Of a stretch of DNA of 17,632 bases, positions 8,073 through 14,878 are shown piece by piece. The notes below the pieces were generated by a model. It worked only from the letters and a program-made list of their open reading frames with translations. It was not told the DNA's origin and ran no database searches. Both the position numbers and the translations under genes were made by a program. This DNA comes from JAYEJB01 sp034716415 (lineage in GTDB: Bacteria; Patescibacteriota; Patescibacteriia; SG8-24): positions 1 to 17,632 of the forward strand of contig JAYEJB010000018.1 in the NCBI GenBank assembly GCA_034716415.1. Reading direction: 5' to 3'. Positions within the stretch are counted from its first letter, which is position 1, and each line of letters opens with the position of its first letter.

Positions 8073-8438
8073 ATGTCTGACGAACTGTTCACGATCGGCG
8101 AGAAGGTCTTTATCTCGTACGATGAGACGCGTCTTTATTTTTCTCTCCAGCCCGGACCGTGGGATGGGTATCATGAGCGTGTACGTATTCCATCTACCGA
8201 TGATGTTGTACTTCTCGCGCACATGGCTTTGGAGATCTGGGAATTGCTCCTTTCCGCCCTGCCAAGCGACCGACACTTGAAGGTCCTCGGATTTCTGAAG
8301 ATTACGGACGGCGTCGAGGAGTATCGTGACTATTCCGACGTGGGTCCGGGTTTCATCTCTCGAGAATTGCGGAAGGATATCGTCGCCGGGAAGGATGTCG
8401 ACTGGAAATACATCGAGTGCATCCTAGTCGAAGATTGA
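8073..8438 (+). CDS. Hypothetical protein, 121 aa
   Basis: Not recognised. The start is well supported by AAGGAGG (8061-8067) five bases before the ATG, one of the few strong Shine-Dalgarno sites in the window. The protein is soluble and mixed alpha/beta in appearance: an N-terminal beta-rich part (EKVFISYDETRLYFSLQPG), a hydrophobic helix around 45-62 (VVLLAHMALEIWELLLSAL), then a charged C-terminal half. No catalytic motif, Cys pair or membrane segment is evident. It stands alone between the tRNA-Lys terminator and its own terminator at 8458-8482, converging with the CYTH fusion gene, so it is probably monocistronic. The strong RBS suggests it is well translated, which is inference. Confidence 0.75.
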   Translation: MSDELFTIGEKVFISYDETRLYFSLQPGPWDGYHERVRIPSTDDVVLLAHMALEIWELLLSALPSDRHLKVLGFLKITDGVEEYRDYSDVGPGFISRELRKDIVAGKDVDWKYIECILVED

Positions 8439-8450
8439 TGACAGACGATA

Positions 8451-8482
8451 AAAAAACGACGAGACTGATGTCTCGTCTTTTT
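8451..8482. terminator. Bidirectional terminator between convergent genes
   Basis: Perfect 8-bp stem GACGAGAC (8458-8465) / GTCTCGTC (8470-8477) with loop TGAT. TTTTT follows on the + strand and an A-run (8451-8456) gives a T tract on the - strand. It serves the + gene ending at 8438 and the - gene ending at 8485, whose stop lies two bases from the T tract. Confidence 0.9.
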
Positions 8483-8484
8483 CT

Positions 8485-9600
8485 TCAGAGTCCGATGGCC
8501 CGCAGCACCGCTTCGCGGATCGCCGCGTACTTTTCTTCCCAGGAGTCGAAGTTTGCGATGATTTCGTTGTTCGGGTGGCCGCTCCAGGCGAAGATGCCGT
8601 GCCGGGCGAAAGCCGTGATATCATCCGGCGGAGGCTGACTCGCCAATCTATAGGCGTTGCGTCCCCTCCATGATGCACGAGACCACGTCTCCGCGGTGGT
8701 GATGAACACGGTGTCGTACCGCGCGTACTCGCTCGCGCTGTGCGTCATGTAGATGCGTTCGAGATTCCGCGCGTCGCCGCCAAGATACATGGCGCCGTCC
8801 ATCGTGCCCCCGACCATCAACACGGCCCGCTTCCCGTCGCGGATAGCCTGATGGATGGCCACGGTCTCGTTGCTCCTCTGGATGTCGCCGATAGCCCGGT
8901 AGAACCGTTTCAGCGCGGCAGGATCGTCGGTCGGAGGTGAGACACCGACCTGCTCGATGATGATCCGTCTGGCTTCGGGTACGGTCTGGAACACTTCTGG
9001 GAATTCCCCGGCCAGTCGTTCGACGATGGCGGTCCTTCCTGAATCCGGCTCACCGGTCACCACGATACGATGCGGCACGTCGGTCAGCATGGCGAACAGC
9101 GCTTCCGCGCCAGGTGATTCGTCGAAATCGTACGCCAGTCGGGCCAGCAGTTCGTTGTTGACCTTGCCGGTGACTTCGACTTGACCTTCCATCCAGGGCG
9201 GCATCACCAGAGGCTGATCCTCGTAACGGAATTCGAACTCCGCCTTGATCAGACCTTCGAGTTTTCCCTCGTAGATGTCGACCGCCCAGTCGTCCTTGAA
9301 ATATCTGCGCTTCTCGATCCGGTAGGGGGTCGAATCCAGGATAAGTTCGGCTGCCTCCAGTGAAGTGACCGCCGGTCTCTCGGTCCTGGTCAAACCATGA
9401 CCCGTCTTGAGTATCATTCTCGCGACCCTGTTTTCACCGGTCCCTTTGATTCGGACCCGCAGGCCGGACGGCACCCCGACATAGCCCTGCCGGATCGGAA
9501 CCGACGTGGACACAGGCAGTATTCCGGGAAGGATCGATTTGACGATCCAGGTGCGTTCACGCTCGATCGTTTCATCGCCCCATTGCCACTGATCGTCCAT
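8485..9600 (-). CDS. CYTH-like domain fused to an AAA_28-type P-loop domain
   Basis: 371 aa from the ATG at 9600. The N-terminal half (about 10-145) resembles CYTH/triphosphate tunnel enzymes: IERERTWIV (ExEx with Thr where ExExK has Lys), QGYV, LRVRIKG, ARMILKTG and RTERP. The C-terminal half (about 175-371) resembles the AAA_28 P-loop family: RIVVTGEPDSGRTAIVERL, with Walker A GEPDSGRT (183-190), then TVPEARRIIIEQ, and YDTVFITTAETWSRASWRGRN near 295-315. The Walker A Lys is Arg188, so nucleotide binding or hydrolysis may be altered. The start at 9600 is chosen over 9627 because GGAGG (9607-9611) lies six bases upstream of it; the longer frame would translate its own RBS. The substrate is unknown; a triphosphate or nucleotide-related role is plausible. 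CYTH plus AAA_28 also occurs, in the other order, in animal Ttd14-like proteins (from memory). Confidence 0.75.
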   Translation of the reverse strand: MDDQWQWGDETIERERTWIVKSILPGILPVSTSVPIRQGYVGVPSGLRVRIKGTGENRVARMILKTGHGLTRTERPAVTSLEAAELILDSTPYRIEKRRYFKDDWAVDIYEGKLEGLIKAEFEFRYEDQPLVMPPWMEGQVEVTGKVNNELLARLAYDFDESPGAEALFAMLTDVPHRIVVTGEPDSGRTAIVERLAGEFPEVFQTVPEARRIIIEQVGVSPPTDDPAALKRFYRAIGDIQRSNETVAIHQAIRDGKRAVLMVGGTMDGAMYLGGDARNLERIYMTHSASEYARYDTVFITTAETWSRASWRGRNAYRLASQPPPDDITAFARHGIFAWSGHPNNEIIANFDSWEEKYAAIREAVLRAIGL

Positions 9601-9606
9601 GGCTGT

Positions 9607-9611
9607 CCTCC
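9607..9611 (-). promoter_or_regulatory. Ribosome binding site that fixes the CYTH fusion start
   Basis: GGAGG on the minus strand, six bases before the ATG ending at 9600. The in-frame ATG at 9627 has no such site, so the downstream ATG is favoured. Confidence 0.75.
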
Positions 9612-9654
9612 ATTTTTTAAAGTGCATTCAGCACGGAAAGTCCTTGCCGGGTGG

Positions 9655-9683
9655 AGCATATGCCAGGTCGATAGTCGGGTCAA
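9655..9683 (-). promoter_or_regulatory. Sigma70-like promoter for the CYTH fusion gene
   Basis: On the minus strand: TTGACC (9683-9678), a 17-bp spacer, TATGCT (9660-9655). Matches are 5/6 and 4/6. The predicted start near 9648 gives a leader of about 48 nt that includes the GGAGG ribosome binding site. Confidence 0.6.
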
Positions 9684-9715
9684 ATCATTGGAAAGGGGCA
9701 GAAGGTGAAGAAAGA

Positions 9716-9897
9716 TAGCGGGAACCACGGCCTTCGGCCGTTAGCGGGGATCGTCCGGCATGCGCCGGACTAGCGGGGAGAGACATTAAGATATATAGAA
9801 ATGAAAGACCGTGCGTAGCACAGTCTTTCATTTCTATCCCCGCTATCCCCGCTATCCCCGCTATCCCCGCTATCCCCGCTATCCCCGCTATCCCCGC
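9716..9897. repeat. Hairpin cluster and 9-bp tandem repeat in a divergent intergenic region
   Basis: Three TAGCGGG(GA) units (9716, 9742, 9771) are separated by two hairpins: ACGGCC-TTC-GGCCGT (9727-9741) and GTCCGGC-ATGC-GCCGGAC (9753-9770). Then comes a long hairpin with 15-bp perfect arms (9795-9809 / 9823-9837) whose loop holds a further GTGC/GCAC pairing. It ends in seven copies of TATCCCCGC (9835-9897), the reverse complement of the TAGCGGGGA units on the left. The whole array is thus roughly inverted about the long hairpin. It lies between the promoters of two divergent genes. Confidence 0.85.
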
Positions 9898-9909
9898 TCC
9901 GAAGGAGGT

Positions 9910-9938
9910 TTGATCCCAATCGCGATTTGCGTGATAAT
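9910..9938 (+). promoter_or_regulatory. Sigma70-like promoter for the metallophosphoesterase
   Basis: TTGATC (9910-9915), a 17-bp spacer, GATAAT (9933-9938). Matches are 4/6 and 5/6. The predicted start near 9945 leaves a leader of about 48 nt with AAGGAG at 9981-9986. Confidence 0.6.
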
Positions 9939-9992
9939 CTGTAATCCGGTGGGGTCACAGCTCCGCCGTCGCTCTTTAGAAAGGAGTTCGAC

Positions 9993-11519
9993 ATGTCAAC
10001 GATGTCGCGAGACGAATCCCGTGCGTCGACCGATGCCAACGGCAGCGGCAGGCGGTACGAGGAAGTCTGCATCGTCGTCAGTGATCTGCATCTCGGTGAA
10101 GGTATGCGAGTACGGGTCGAGTACGACGGACGGCGCGGCATCGGCAGGGCTTGGAGAGCTCTGGTCCGTGTCGCACGTCGCAGGAAAGACAAGATCGAGG
10201 ATATCGAGAATCCGCTCGAGGGATTCCTGTTCGACAGCGAGTTCTCGGATTTCCTGGACCTGATGACGGAAAGATACGGCTCGACGGATGCGATTCGACT
10301 GAAACTTCTGGGTGACACGTTCGATCCGTTGACCGTGACTTGGCAGGGTCGATACGAGGATCCTCCGTATGAACACGTCGGTCTCGACAAGATGAAGCGT
10401 ATCATCGCCGGGCATCCGGTATTCTTCGGGGCATTGGCGCGATTCGCGGGCCGATCCAACCATCGTATCGACATCTTCGTCGGCAATCATGACCTTTTTC
10501 TTGCCTGGCCTTCCGTGCGGGAGCTGTTGTTGAAACATGTCTCTGGTGGAGACTCCGGACTGCTGAGCAGGATAAGGATCATTGATCACTCCCAGTCATT
10601 CGAGGAGGTCGATAAGCAGGTGTTGTACGTGCACGGCATGGACGCCGAGCCGCACAACGAGATCGATCCGAAGAAAGCGGTGGTCACTGACGTGCTTGGG
10701 GTGAAGCTGCAGAAGCCCATCCTCAATGCGCCGTACGGCTCGTACATGTTCGTCGATCTGGGAATTCCGTTGAAACTCCACAACAAGTATCTGGGACGAT
10801 TGCGTGAAGACAGGGACGTCTGGAAGCACGCCGCGCGACGTCAATGGCTTTGGGGACTGTACGCGCTCATTCGGCTGATCTGGCACTTCATCTACGCGCA
10901 CTTCTTTTCCTTCTGGGATTTTCGGCGCAAGGCGAGTACGCGCAAGATACTGGACATCGTGCTCGCTACGATGACCAAACATCCGGTCGACAAGTACGCC
11001 CTGCGCCTCCTGAAGGAGCGGGAGTGTGCGCGTGTCGTCGTGTTGGGTCATTCCCATAAGTGGAAGAGAGATTCCGGTAAGGACGGGACATATCTCAACA
11101 CCGGCACCTGGACCGTGTCGTACCGGATGTTCGAGCGGGAGTTCGAACTTTCGTGGAAGCGGCTACAGCGGTTCGAACCGTACTGGCGGACACTGCAGCA
11201 TTTCTTTCGTACCGGTGAGGTCAGGTTCGCGTCAAGGATGATCAGATTTGCGGCGTCTCTTACTGCCATCGCTATCTTGGGGACGTTCGTAGCCGGTGGT
11301 TTCTGGCCGATTGACTCATTTCAGCTGAAGGTGATGGGGGGAATCGCGATCGTTTTCATGGGTCTGGTCATGACGTTCCGGCTGTTCTCCGTCGAGCCAC
11401 GACTCGTGGATGACACCAAACTCACTTTCGGACTCATCCGGCACTTCGATGACGGTACATTGAAGGCCGACCTGATGGAGTATCTTCCGGATGAGAAGGA
11501 CTTTCGGGAGTGTGTCTGA
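9993..11519 (+). CDS. Calcineurin-like metallophosphoesterase with C-terminal membrane helices
   Basis: 508 aa. All five blocks of the two-metal phosphoesterase fold are present: SDLHLG (30-35), GDTFD (107-111), GNHD (164-167), a His in YVHGMD (214) and GHSH (352-355). The core is longer than in small members, with an insert between GNHD and GHSH that contains an aromatic hydrophobic stretch (about 285-308). Two likely transmembrane helices lie at 417-436 and 446-464, so the catalytic part should be tethered to the membrane on the cytoplasmic side. The substrate cannot be read from sequence; it is longer than LpxH and no lipid A genes are nearby. The start is supported by AAGGAG six bases upstream. 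It has its own promoter and a terminator just after the stop, so it is monocistronic. Confidence 0.88.
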   Translation: MSTMSRDESRASTDANGSGRRYEEVCIVVSDLHLGEGMRVRVEYDGRRGIGRAWRALVRVARRRKDKIEDIENPLEGFLFDSEFSDFLDLMTERYGSTDAIRLKLLGDTFDPLTVTWQGRYEDPPYEHVGLDKMKRIIAGHPVFFGALARFAGRSNHRIDIFVGNHDLFLAWPSVRELLLKHVSGGDSGLLSRIRIIDHSQSFEEVDKQVLYVHGMDAEPHNEIDPKKAVVTDVLGVKLQKPILNAPYGSYMFVDLGIPLKLHNKYLGRLREDRDVWKHAARRQWLWGLYALIRLIWHFIYAHFFSFWDFRRKASTRKILDIVLATMTKHPVDKYALRLLKERECARVVVLGHSHKWKRDSGKDGTYLNTGTWTVSYRMFEREFELSWKRLQRFEPYWRTLQHFFRTGEVRFASRMIRFAASLTAIAILGTFVAGGFWPIDSFQLKVMGGIAIVFMGLVMTFRLFSVEPRLVDDTKLTFGLIRHFDDGTLKADLMEYLPDEKDFRECV

Positions 11520-11523
11520 TACT

Positions 11524-11548
11524 AACCGCGTCGTAAGGCGTGGTTTTT
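11524..11548 (+). terminator. Terminator after the metallophosphoesterase
   Basis: Nine-pair stem AACCGCGTC (11524-11532) / GGCGTGGTT (11537-11545), two G-U pairs, loop GTAA, running into a T tract. It begins five bases after the stop codon. Confidence 0.8.
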
Positions 11549-11566
11549 CATTGTGAAGCCTGGAAG

Positions 11567-11623
11567 CCGAGGAGCTAAGGAGCTAAGGAGTCCGGTGTTG
11601 ATAAATACACCTAAACTCCTCGG
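11567..11623. repeat. Short tandem and inverted repeats before the translin operon
   Basis: CCGAGGAG (11567-11574) is inverted as CTCCTCGG (11616-11623). Inside it lie two tandem copies of CTAAGGAG (11575-11590) and a hairpin GGTGT/ACACC (11594-11598/11607-11611). No T tract follows. It lies upstream of the promoter candidate at 11641 and may be one of the short repeats scattered through this genome. Confidence 0.6.
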
Positions 11624-11636
11624 TTCCTAAGCCCTC

Positions 11637-11846
11637 ATGCTTGTAATTAAAGCCGAAAAACGCCATAATGTGCAGGTAACTTACAGGCCTATGGGAAAGA
11701 AGGGTATGAAAAGGTGCCTAACGAGGAGCGTCAGGGCTCACATTCGTAAGGAAAAGGCTAAGATAAGGCGCGGTGCGCAGACCCCCGAGGAGCGGGAGCG
11801 TCTCATCGCCGAGCTTTACGGTCGTTTCGGTATCACCACACGATAA
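11637..11846 (+). CDS. Small basic hypothetical protein, start uncertain
   Basis: Up to 69 aa, not recognised. It is very basic and probably helical: MKRCLTRSVRAHIRKEKAKIRRG followed by a TPEERERLIAELYGRFG helix. The composition resembles small nucleic-acid-binding or ribosome-associated proteins, but there is no family match I can name. Start choice is open. The ATG at 11637 has no Shine-Dalgarno site, and a good promoter (11641-11669) lies inside this reading, predicting transcription from about 11676. In that case the ATG at 11691 (51 aa, MGKKGMKRC...) is the real start on a nearly leaderless message. The stop is two bases before the translin-like ATG, indicating one operon. Confidence 0.6.
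   Translation: MLVIKAEKRHNVQVTYRPMGKKGMKRCLTRSVRAHIRKEKAKIRRGAQTPEERERLIAELYGRFGITTR
11641..11669 (+). promoter_or_regulatory. Sigma70-like promoter for the translin-GT2-murD operon
   Basis: TTGTAA (11641-11646), a 17-bp spacer, CATAAT (11664-11669); 4/6 and 5/6 matches. It would start near 11676, inside the longest reading of the small basic gene, and is the best promoter candidate before the operon that ends with murD. Confidence 0.5.
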
Positions 11847-11848
11847 TT

Positions 11849-12430
11849 ATGTTGGACGTTAAATTTCTCGACGCATTGAAAGGATCAGCCTCCGAGTATC
11901 AGGGCGCCAGACAGCAGGTAATCCGTACGTCCGACGATATCAGGAACGCATCCAAGCGGGCCATTTTCGCGATGCATCGCGATGATATGGCGAAAGCGGA
12001 TGAGTTGCTCGCGGAGGCGGTGGCTGGGCTGGCGCAGATCGGAGAGATGGCCGGGTCGGTGCCGAAGATATTGGGCGAAGGTTCGTATAGGTCGGCTCTT
12101 GAGGAGTATGTCGAGGCCCGTCTCTACCGCGACTATCTGGAAGGCAAGCCGGTCGGCAAGGTCGAGATCGAGGGGTTGGAGGTTCCGTATGACGTCTATC
12201 TCGGCGGGCTCTCCGATCTGGTCGGTGAGTTACAGCGGCGACTGGTGAAGTTGGCGACGGCCGGTGACTTGGACGGAGTGAAGGCGACGCGCGATACGAT
12301 GGAGGAGATCGTCGGGGTGATGATGGAGATGGATCTGACCGGCTACTTGCGTAACAAGTTCGACCAGTCCAAGAATAGCTTCCGTAGGGCAGAGGAGGTA
12401 CTTTACGAGATTTCGGTGCGTCGTTCGTAA
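11849..12430 (+). CDS. Translin/Trax-family protein, probable RNA-binding ribonuclease
   Basis: 193 aa, all helical in appearance, no Cys. It matches the translin superfamily in order: an N-terminal helical pair rich in charged residues, EEYVEARLYRDYLEGK (85-100), VYLGGLSDLVGELQRRLVKLATAGD (116-140), and a final LRNKFDQSKNSFRRAEEVLYEI (167-188). The four acids that form the Trax active site in the C3PO ribonuclease (human E126, E129, D193, E197) appear to be kept as E86, E89, D123 and E127. That favours a catalytic Trax-like member over the inactive translin type. The family forms barrel-shaped oligomers that enclose single-stranded RNA; it is known in eukaryotes and archaea and is unusual in bacteria. 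It lies between a small basic protein and a GT2 gene with gaps of 2 and 9 bp. Family call from motifs only. Confidence 0.8.
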   Translation: MLDVKFLDALKGSASEYQGARQQVIRTSDDIRNASKRAIFAMHRDDMAKADELLAEAVAGLAQIGEMAGSVPKILGEGSYRSALEEYVEARLYRDYLEGKPVGKVEIEGLEVPYDVYLGGLSDLVGELQRRLVKLATAGDLDGVKATRDTMEEIVGVMMEMDLTGYLRNKFDQSKNSFRRAEEVLYEISVRRS

Positions 12431-12439
12431 ACGTTTCTT

Positions 12440-13126
12440 ATGTGCGCTTTCGAGGCGTCAGCCGTGGTTCCCGCCTACAACGAAGAGGCCACTGTCGGTG
12501 ATGTCGTCCGGACGATCGTTTCGTCCGGCGTGTTTCGTGAGGTGATCGTCGTGAGCGACGGGAGCGACGACGGGACGGCGGATGTGGCGACTGCGGCCGG
12601 AGCGCGGGTGGTCGAACTTGAGGACAATCAGGGCAAGGGCGCGGCGATGGCTCGCGGTGTCGAGATGACGGACTTCAGTGTAGTCTGTTTTTTTGACGCG
12701 GATCTCATCGGTCTGTCGACAGCGACGGTGCGGGCCGTGGTCAGTCCGGTAGCGGAAGGTCGGATGGCGATGAACGTCGGTCTGGTCGATCGCGGTGATG
12801 TGGCATACGTGATCGCCAAACGCCTTCCGTTGGTCAGTGGGCAGCGCGCCATGCTGAAAGAGGTTTTCGAGCTGACTCCGTATGAGCATCTGACCGGATA
12901 TGGCGTCGAAGTGGCGCTGAACTACACCTGTAGCGTGAACGATTTCAGTGTCGGTGTCGTCCGTATGCGCGACGTTTTCGTGAAGACAAAACTGCGGAAG
13001 GTCGGGTTGCTGAAAGGTCTGGCGCAATATGCGCACATGTGGTTCTGGGTCGGGGTCTGGATGATGCGCGTGAAGTTATGCAGAGGACACTTCGTCGGTG
13101 CTACTGAAGTTAAGTGGAACGGTTGA
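12440..13126 (+). CDS. Family 2 glycosyltransferase
   Basis: 228 aa, GT-A fold. Motifs: VVPAYNEE (9-16), VSDGSDDGT (38-46), NQGKGAAM (63-70) and FFDADL (84-89), in which DAD is the metal/nucleotide-sugar binding DxD. Further on, SGQRAM (133-138) and GYGVEVALN (153-161) are features of the glucosyl- or dolichyl-phosphate-sugar synthase-like branch. There is no transmembrane segment apart from a moderately hydrophobic stretch at 198-209 (AHMWFWVGVWMM), which may lie on the membrane. Donor and acceptor are unknown; the position before murD suggests an envelope or polyprenyl-phosphate substrate, by inference. Nine bases separate it from the translin-like gene, and its TGA is followed after one base by the murD ATG. 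Confidence 0.88.
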   Translation: MCAFEASAVVPAYNEEATVGDVVRTIVSSGVFREVIVVSDGSDDGTADVATAAGARVVELEDNQGKGAAMARGVEMTDFSVVCFFDADLIGLSTATVRAVVSPVAEGRMAMNVGLVDRGDVAYVIAKRLPLVSGQRAMLKEVFELTPYEHLTGYGVEVALNYTCSVNDFSVGVVRMRDVFVKTKLRKVGLLKGLAQYAHMWFWVGVWMMRVKLCRGHFVGATEVKWNG

Positions 13127-13127
13127 T

Positions 13128-14639
13128 ATGTATTTCAGGGAATGGTTTCGCGGAAAGAAGGTCACAGTCATGGGTCTCGGTCTGCACGGAGGCGGTCTTG
13201 GCGTCGCCAGATGGCTGGTGCGGAACGGGGCGAAGGTGACGGTGACTGACTTGAAGTCACGGCGGGAGTTGAAGATATCGGTTGAATCATTGATGAAAGA
13301 AGCGGGAAGCGGGAAGCGGGAAGCGGGATGTATAGTTCATAGACCGAGGTTCGTCTTAGGGAAGCATGTCGCGGATGATTTTAGAGATGCCGACATGGTT
13401 ATCCGTAATCCGGCGGTCAGGAAGGATAACAGGTATCTGAAGATCGCCGAGCGGAAGGGGATTCCGGTCGAGACCGATGTCAGCCTTTTCTTTGCGTTGT
13501 GTCCGTTCTCGATTACGGCCGTGACCGGAACGAAGGGCAAGAGTACGACCACCGCGCTCATCGGAGAAATCGCCGGGCGATATGATCCGAAGACCGTGGT
13601 CGGTGGAAATATCAGGATATCACCGTTCGGATTCCTGGACAGGCTCATCAGACTCGCCGAACGGGGTGAGAAGGGGCCGCCGATCGTGCTTGAGGTGTCG
13701 TCGTGGCAGCTTGAGGGACTCGAACATCATCGTTTAAGTCCACATATCGCGGTAGTGACGAATATCATGGAGGACCATCTGAATGCCTATTCCGGCATGG
13801 CGGAGTATGCGCGCGCCAAGTCGCTTATCCTGGCGTATCAGACAGCGGCCGATTTTGCGGTCGTGAACGCGGATGATTCCAGGGTGATGCGGATGGGGAG
13901 GGGGAGAAGACCGCGCGGCGCCGGGTTTGAGGGGGAACGTTTCCTTTTTTCCCGCAAGTCGCGCAAGAGTGATGGCTGTTTCGTTCGTGGAAACGATATC
14001 GTCATCAGGGATGAGGGGGAGGAGCGGATCCTGCTGCCCTTGTCCACACTCAAGATCGTCGGAGACCATAACATCATTAACGTGCTGGCCGCGTGCGCCG
14101 CGGCTTATCGGATGGGAATACCCGCTCGCACTATCGCGGCTGTTGTCAGGAGATTCCGCGGTGTTTCCGGTCGGATGGAAGATGTGGCGGTCGTGCGTGG
14201 AGTGAAGTACATCAATGACACCACGGCGACGATGCCTGACGCGTCGGTTGCCGCAATGGTGGCGTATGGGAAGGTCAGAGAGTCGAAAAGTCGGAGGGTC
14301 GGAAGGAGAATCATATTATTGGCAGGTGGTGCCGATAAAGGTCTTCGATATGGAGATTGGGCGAAGGCGGCCAAGAGATATTGTAAGGCAATCGTGCTTT
14401 TTGACGGCACGGCGACCAAAAAAGTCGAGCGCGCTCTCAAGGACGTTTCGTATAAAGGTCCGACACCGCGCGTCGATTCGATGCGCCAGGCATTGCGCGA
14501 AGCGAACGTCCTGGCAAAGAAGGGAGACGTAGTATTGCTGTCGCCGGCCTGTGCCAGTTTCGGGATATTCAAGAACGAGTTCGATCGGGGGGATCAGTTC
14601 GCACGAGCGGTGAAGAGATTGAAGAAGGTGAAAAGTTAG
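13128..14639 (+). CDS. murD: UDP-N-acetylmuramoylalanine--D-glutamate ligase MurD
   Basis: Cytosolic Mur ligase that adds D-Glu to UDP-MurNAc-L-Ala using ATP. 503 aa from the ATG at 13128, one base after the GT2 stop; a GTG at 13098 would add ten residues but overlaps the previous gene. Domains: N-terminal Rossmann UDP-binding (KVTVMGLGLHGGGLG, 11-25), central ATPase with TGTKGKST (133-140), EVSSWQLEGL (189-198), NIMEDHLNAY (212-221) and the Lys in YARAKS (231) at the carbamylated position, and GDHNIIN (312-318). The C-terminal ligase domain has NDTTATMPDA (363-372), GGADKG (400-405) and SPACASFGIFKNEFDRGDQF (472-491). It is longer than the usual 440-450 aa. The excess includes a repeat-encoded KEAGSGKREAG (57-67) and basic inserts near 257-282 and 383-393. 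Confidence 0.95.
   Translation: MYFREWFRGKKVTVMGLGLHGGGLGVARWLVRNGAKVTVTDLKSRRELKISVESLMKEAGSGKREAGCIVHRPRFVLGKHVADDFRDADMVIRNPAVRKDNRYLKIAERKGIPVETDVSLFFALCPFSITAVTGTKGKSTTTALIGEIAGRYDPKTVVGGNIRISPFGFLDRLIRLAERGEKGPPIVLEVSSWQLEGLEHHRLSPHIAVVTNIMEDHLNAYSGMAEYARAKSLILAYQTAADFAVVNADDSRVMRMGRGRRPRGAGFEGERFLFSRKSRKSDGCFVRGNDIVIRDEGEERILLPLSTLKIVGDHNIINVLAACAAAYRMGIPARTIAAVVRRFRGVSGRMEDVAVVRGVKYINDTTATMPDASVAAMVAYGKVRESKSRRVGRRIILLAGGADKGLRYGDWAKAAKRYCKAIVLFDGTATKKVERALKDVSYKGPTPRVDSMRQALREANVLAKKGDVVLLSPACASFGIFKNEFDRGDQFARAVKRLKKVKS
13302..13329 (+). repeat. GCGGGAA heptamer tandem repeat inside murD
   Basis: Four tandem units (the last ends in T), identical in sequence and copy number to the repeat at the lon 3' end. 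Read as AGSGKREAG, it inserts into the N-terminal domain between the helix after DLKSRREL and the strand HRPRFVLG, presumably a surface loop. Confidence 0.9.
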
Positions 14640-14702
14640 AAAGCGAGAAAGTCTGAAGAGCTTGAAGACTCAAGCCATCATTAATCTACCTCCTTCGTCA
14701 CC

Positions 14703-14737
14703 TCATTGTCCGCCCCGCTATGGGCGGGGCGCAATGA
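14703..14737. repeat. REP-like inverted repeat downstream of murD
   Basis: CGCCCCGC (14711-14718) and GCGGGGCG (14724-14731) form a GC-rich hairpin with loop TATGG. They are flanked by TCATTG (14703-14708) and CAATGA (14732-14737), which extend the stem with a two-base bulge on the left arm. No T tract follows, so it looks like a repetitive extragenic palindrome rather than a terminator. Confidence 0.65.
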
Positions 14738-14764
14738 CAAAGGGGATGACAAATAGATGTATAA

Positions 14765-14801
14765 ACAAAAGCCGGCTCTCCCTCGTGATGCCGGCTTTTG
14801 T
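14765..14801. terminator. Bidirectional terminator between murD and the 14879 gene
   Basis: Perfect 12-bp stem ACAAAAGCCGGC (14765-14776) / GCCGGCTTTTGT (14790-14801) with a 13-base loop. The A/T-rich base of the stem supplies a T tract in both directions. It lies between a + operon and a - gene that converge. Confidence 0.88.
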
Positions 14802-14878
14802 GTTTGCTTGTCGTGTCGTGCGCTCGACGTTCAACTTTCCGTTTTGTTTTCGTTTCGTCGGCACTTTCGTGTATGAAC

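Noticed and set aside
8485..9627. Start of the CYTH fusion at the upstream ATG (9627)
   Set aside because: GGAGG lies six bases before the ATG at 9600; the longer version would translate through that RBS and adds no domain residues.
9770..10486. Minus-strand frame with GDSGDSGDS repeats
   Set aside because: The repeat is the TATCCCCGC tandem array read in reverse, and most of the frame is antisense to the well-supported metallophosphoesterase gene.
13098..13127. GTG start of murD at 13098
   Set aside because: It overlaps the GT2 gene by 29 bp; the ATG at 13128 follows the GT2 stop after one base and fits the normal MurD N-terminus.
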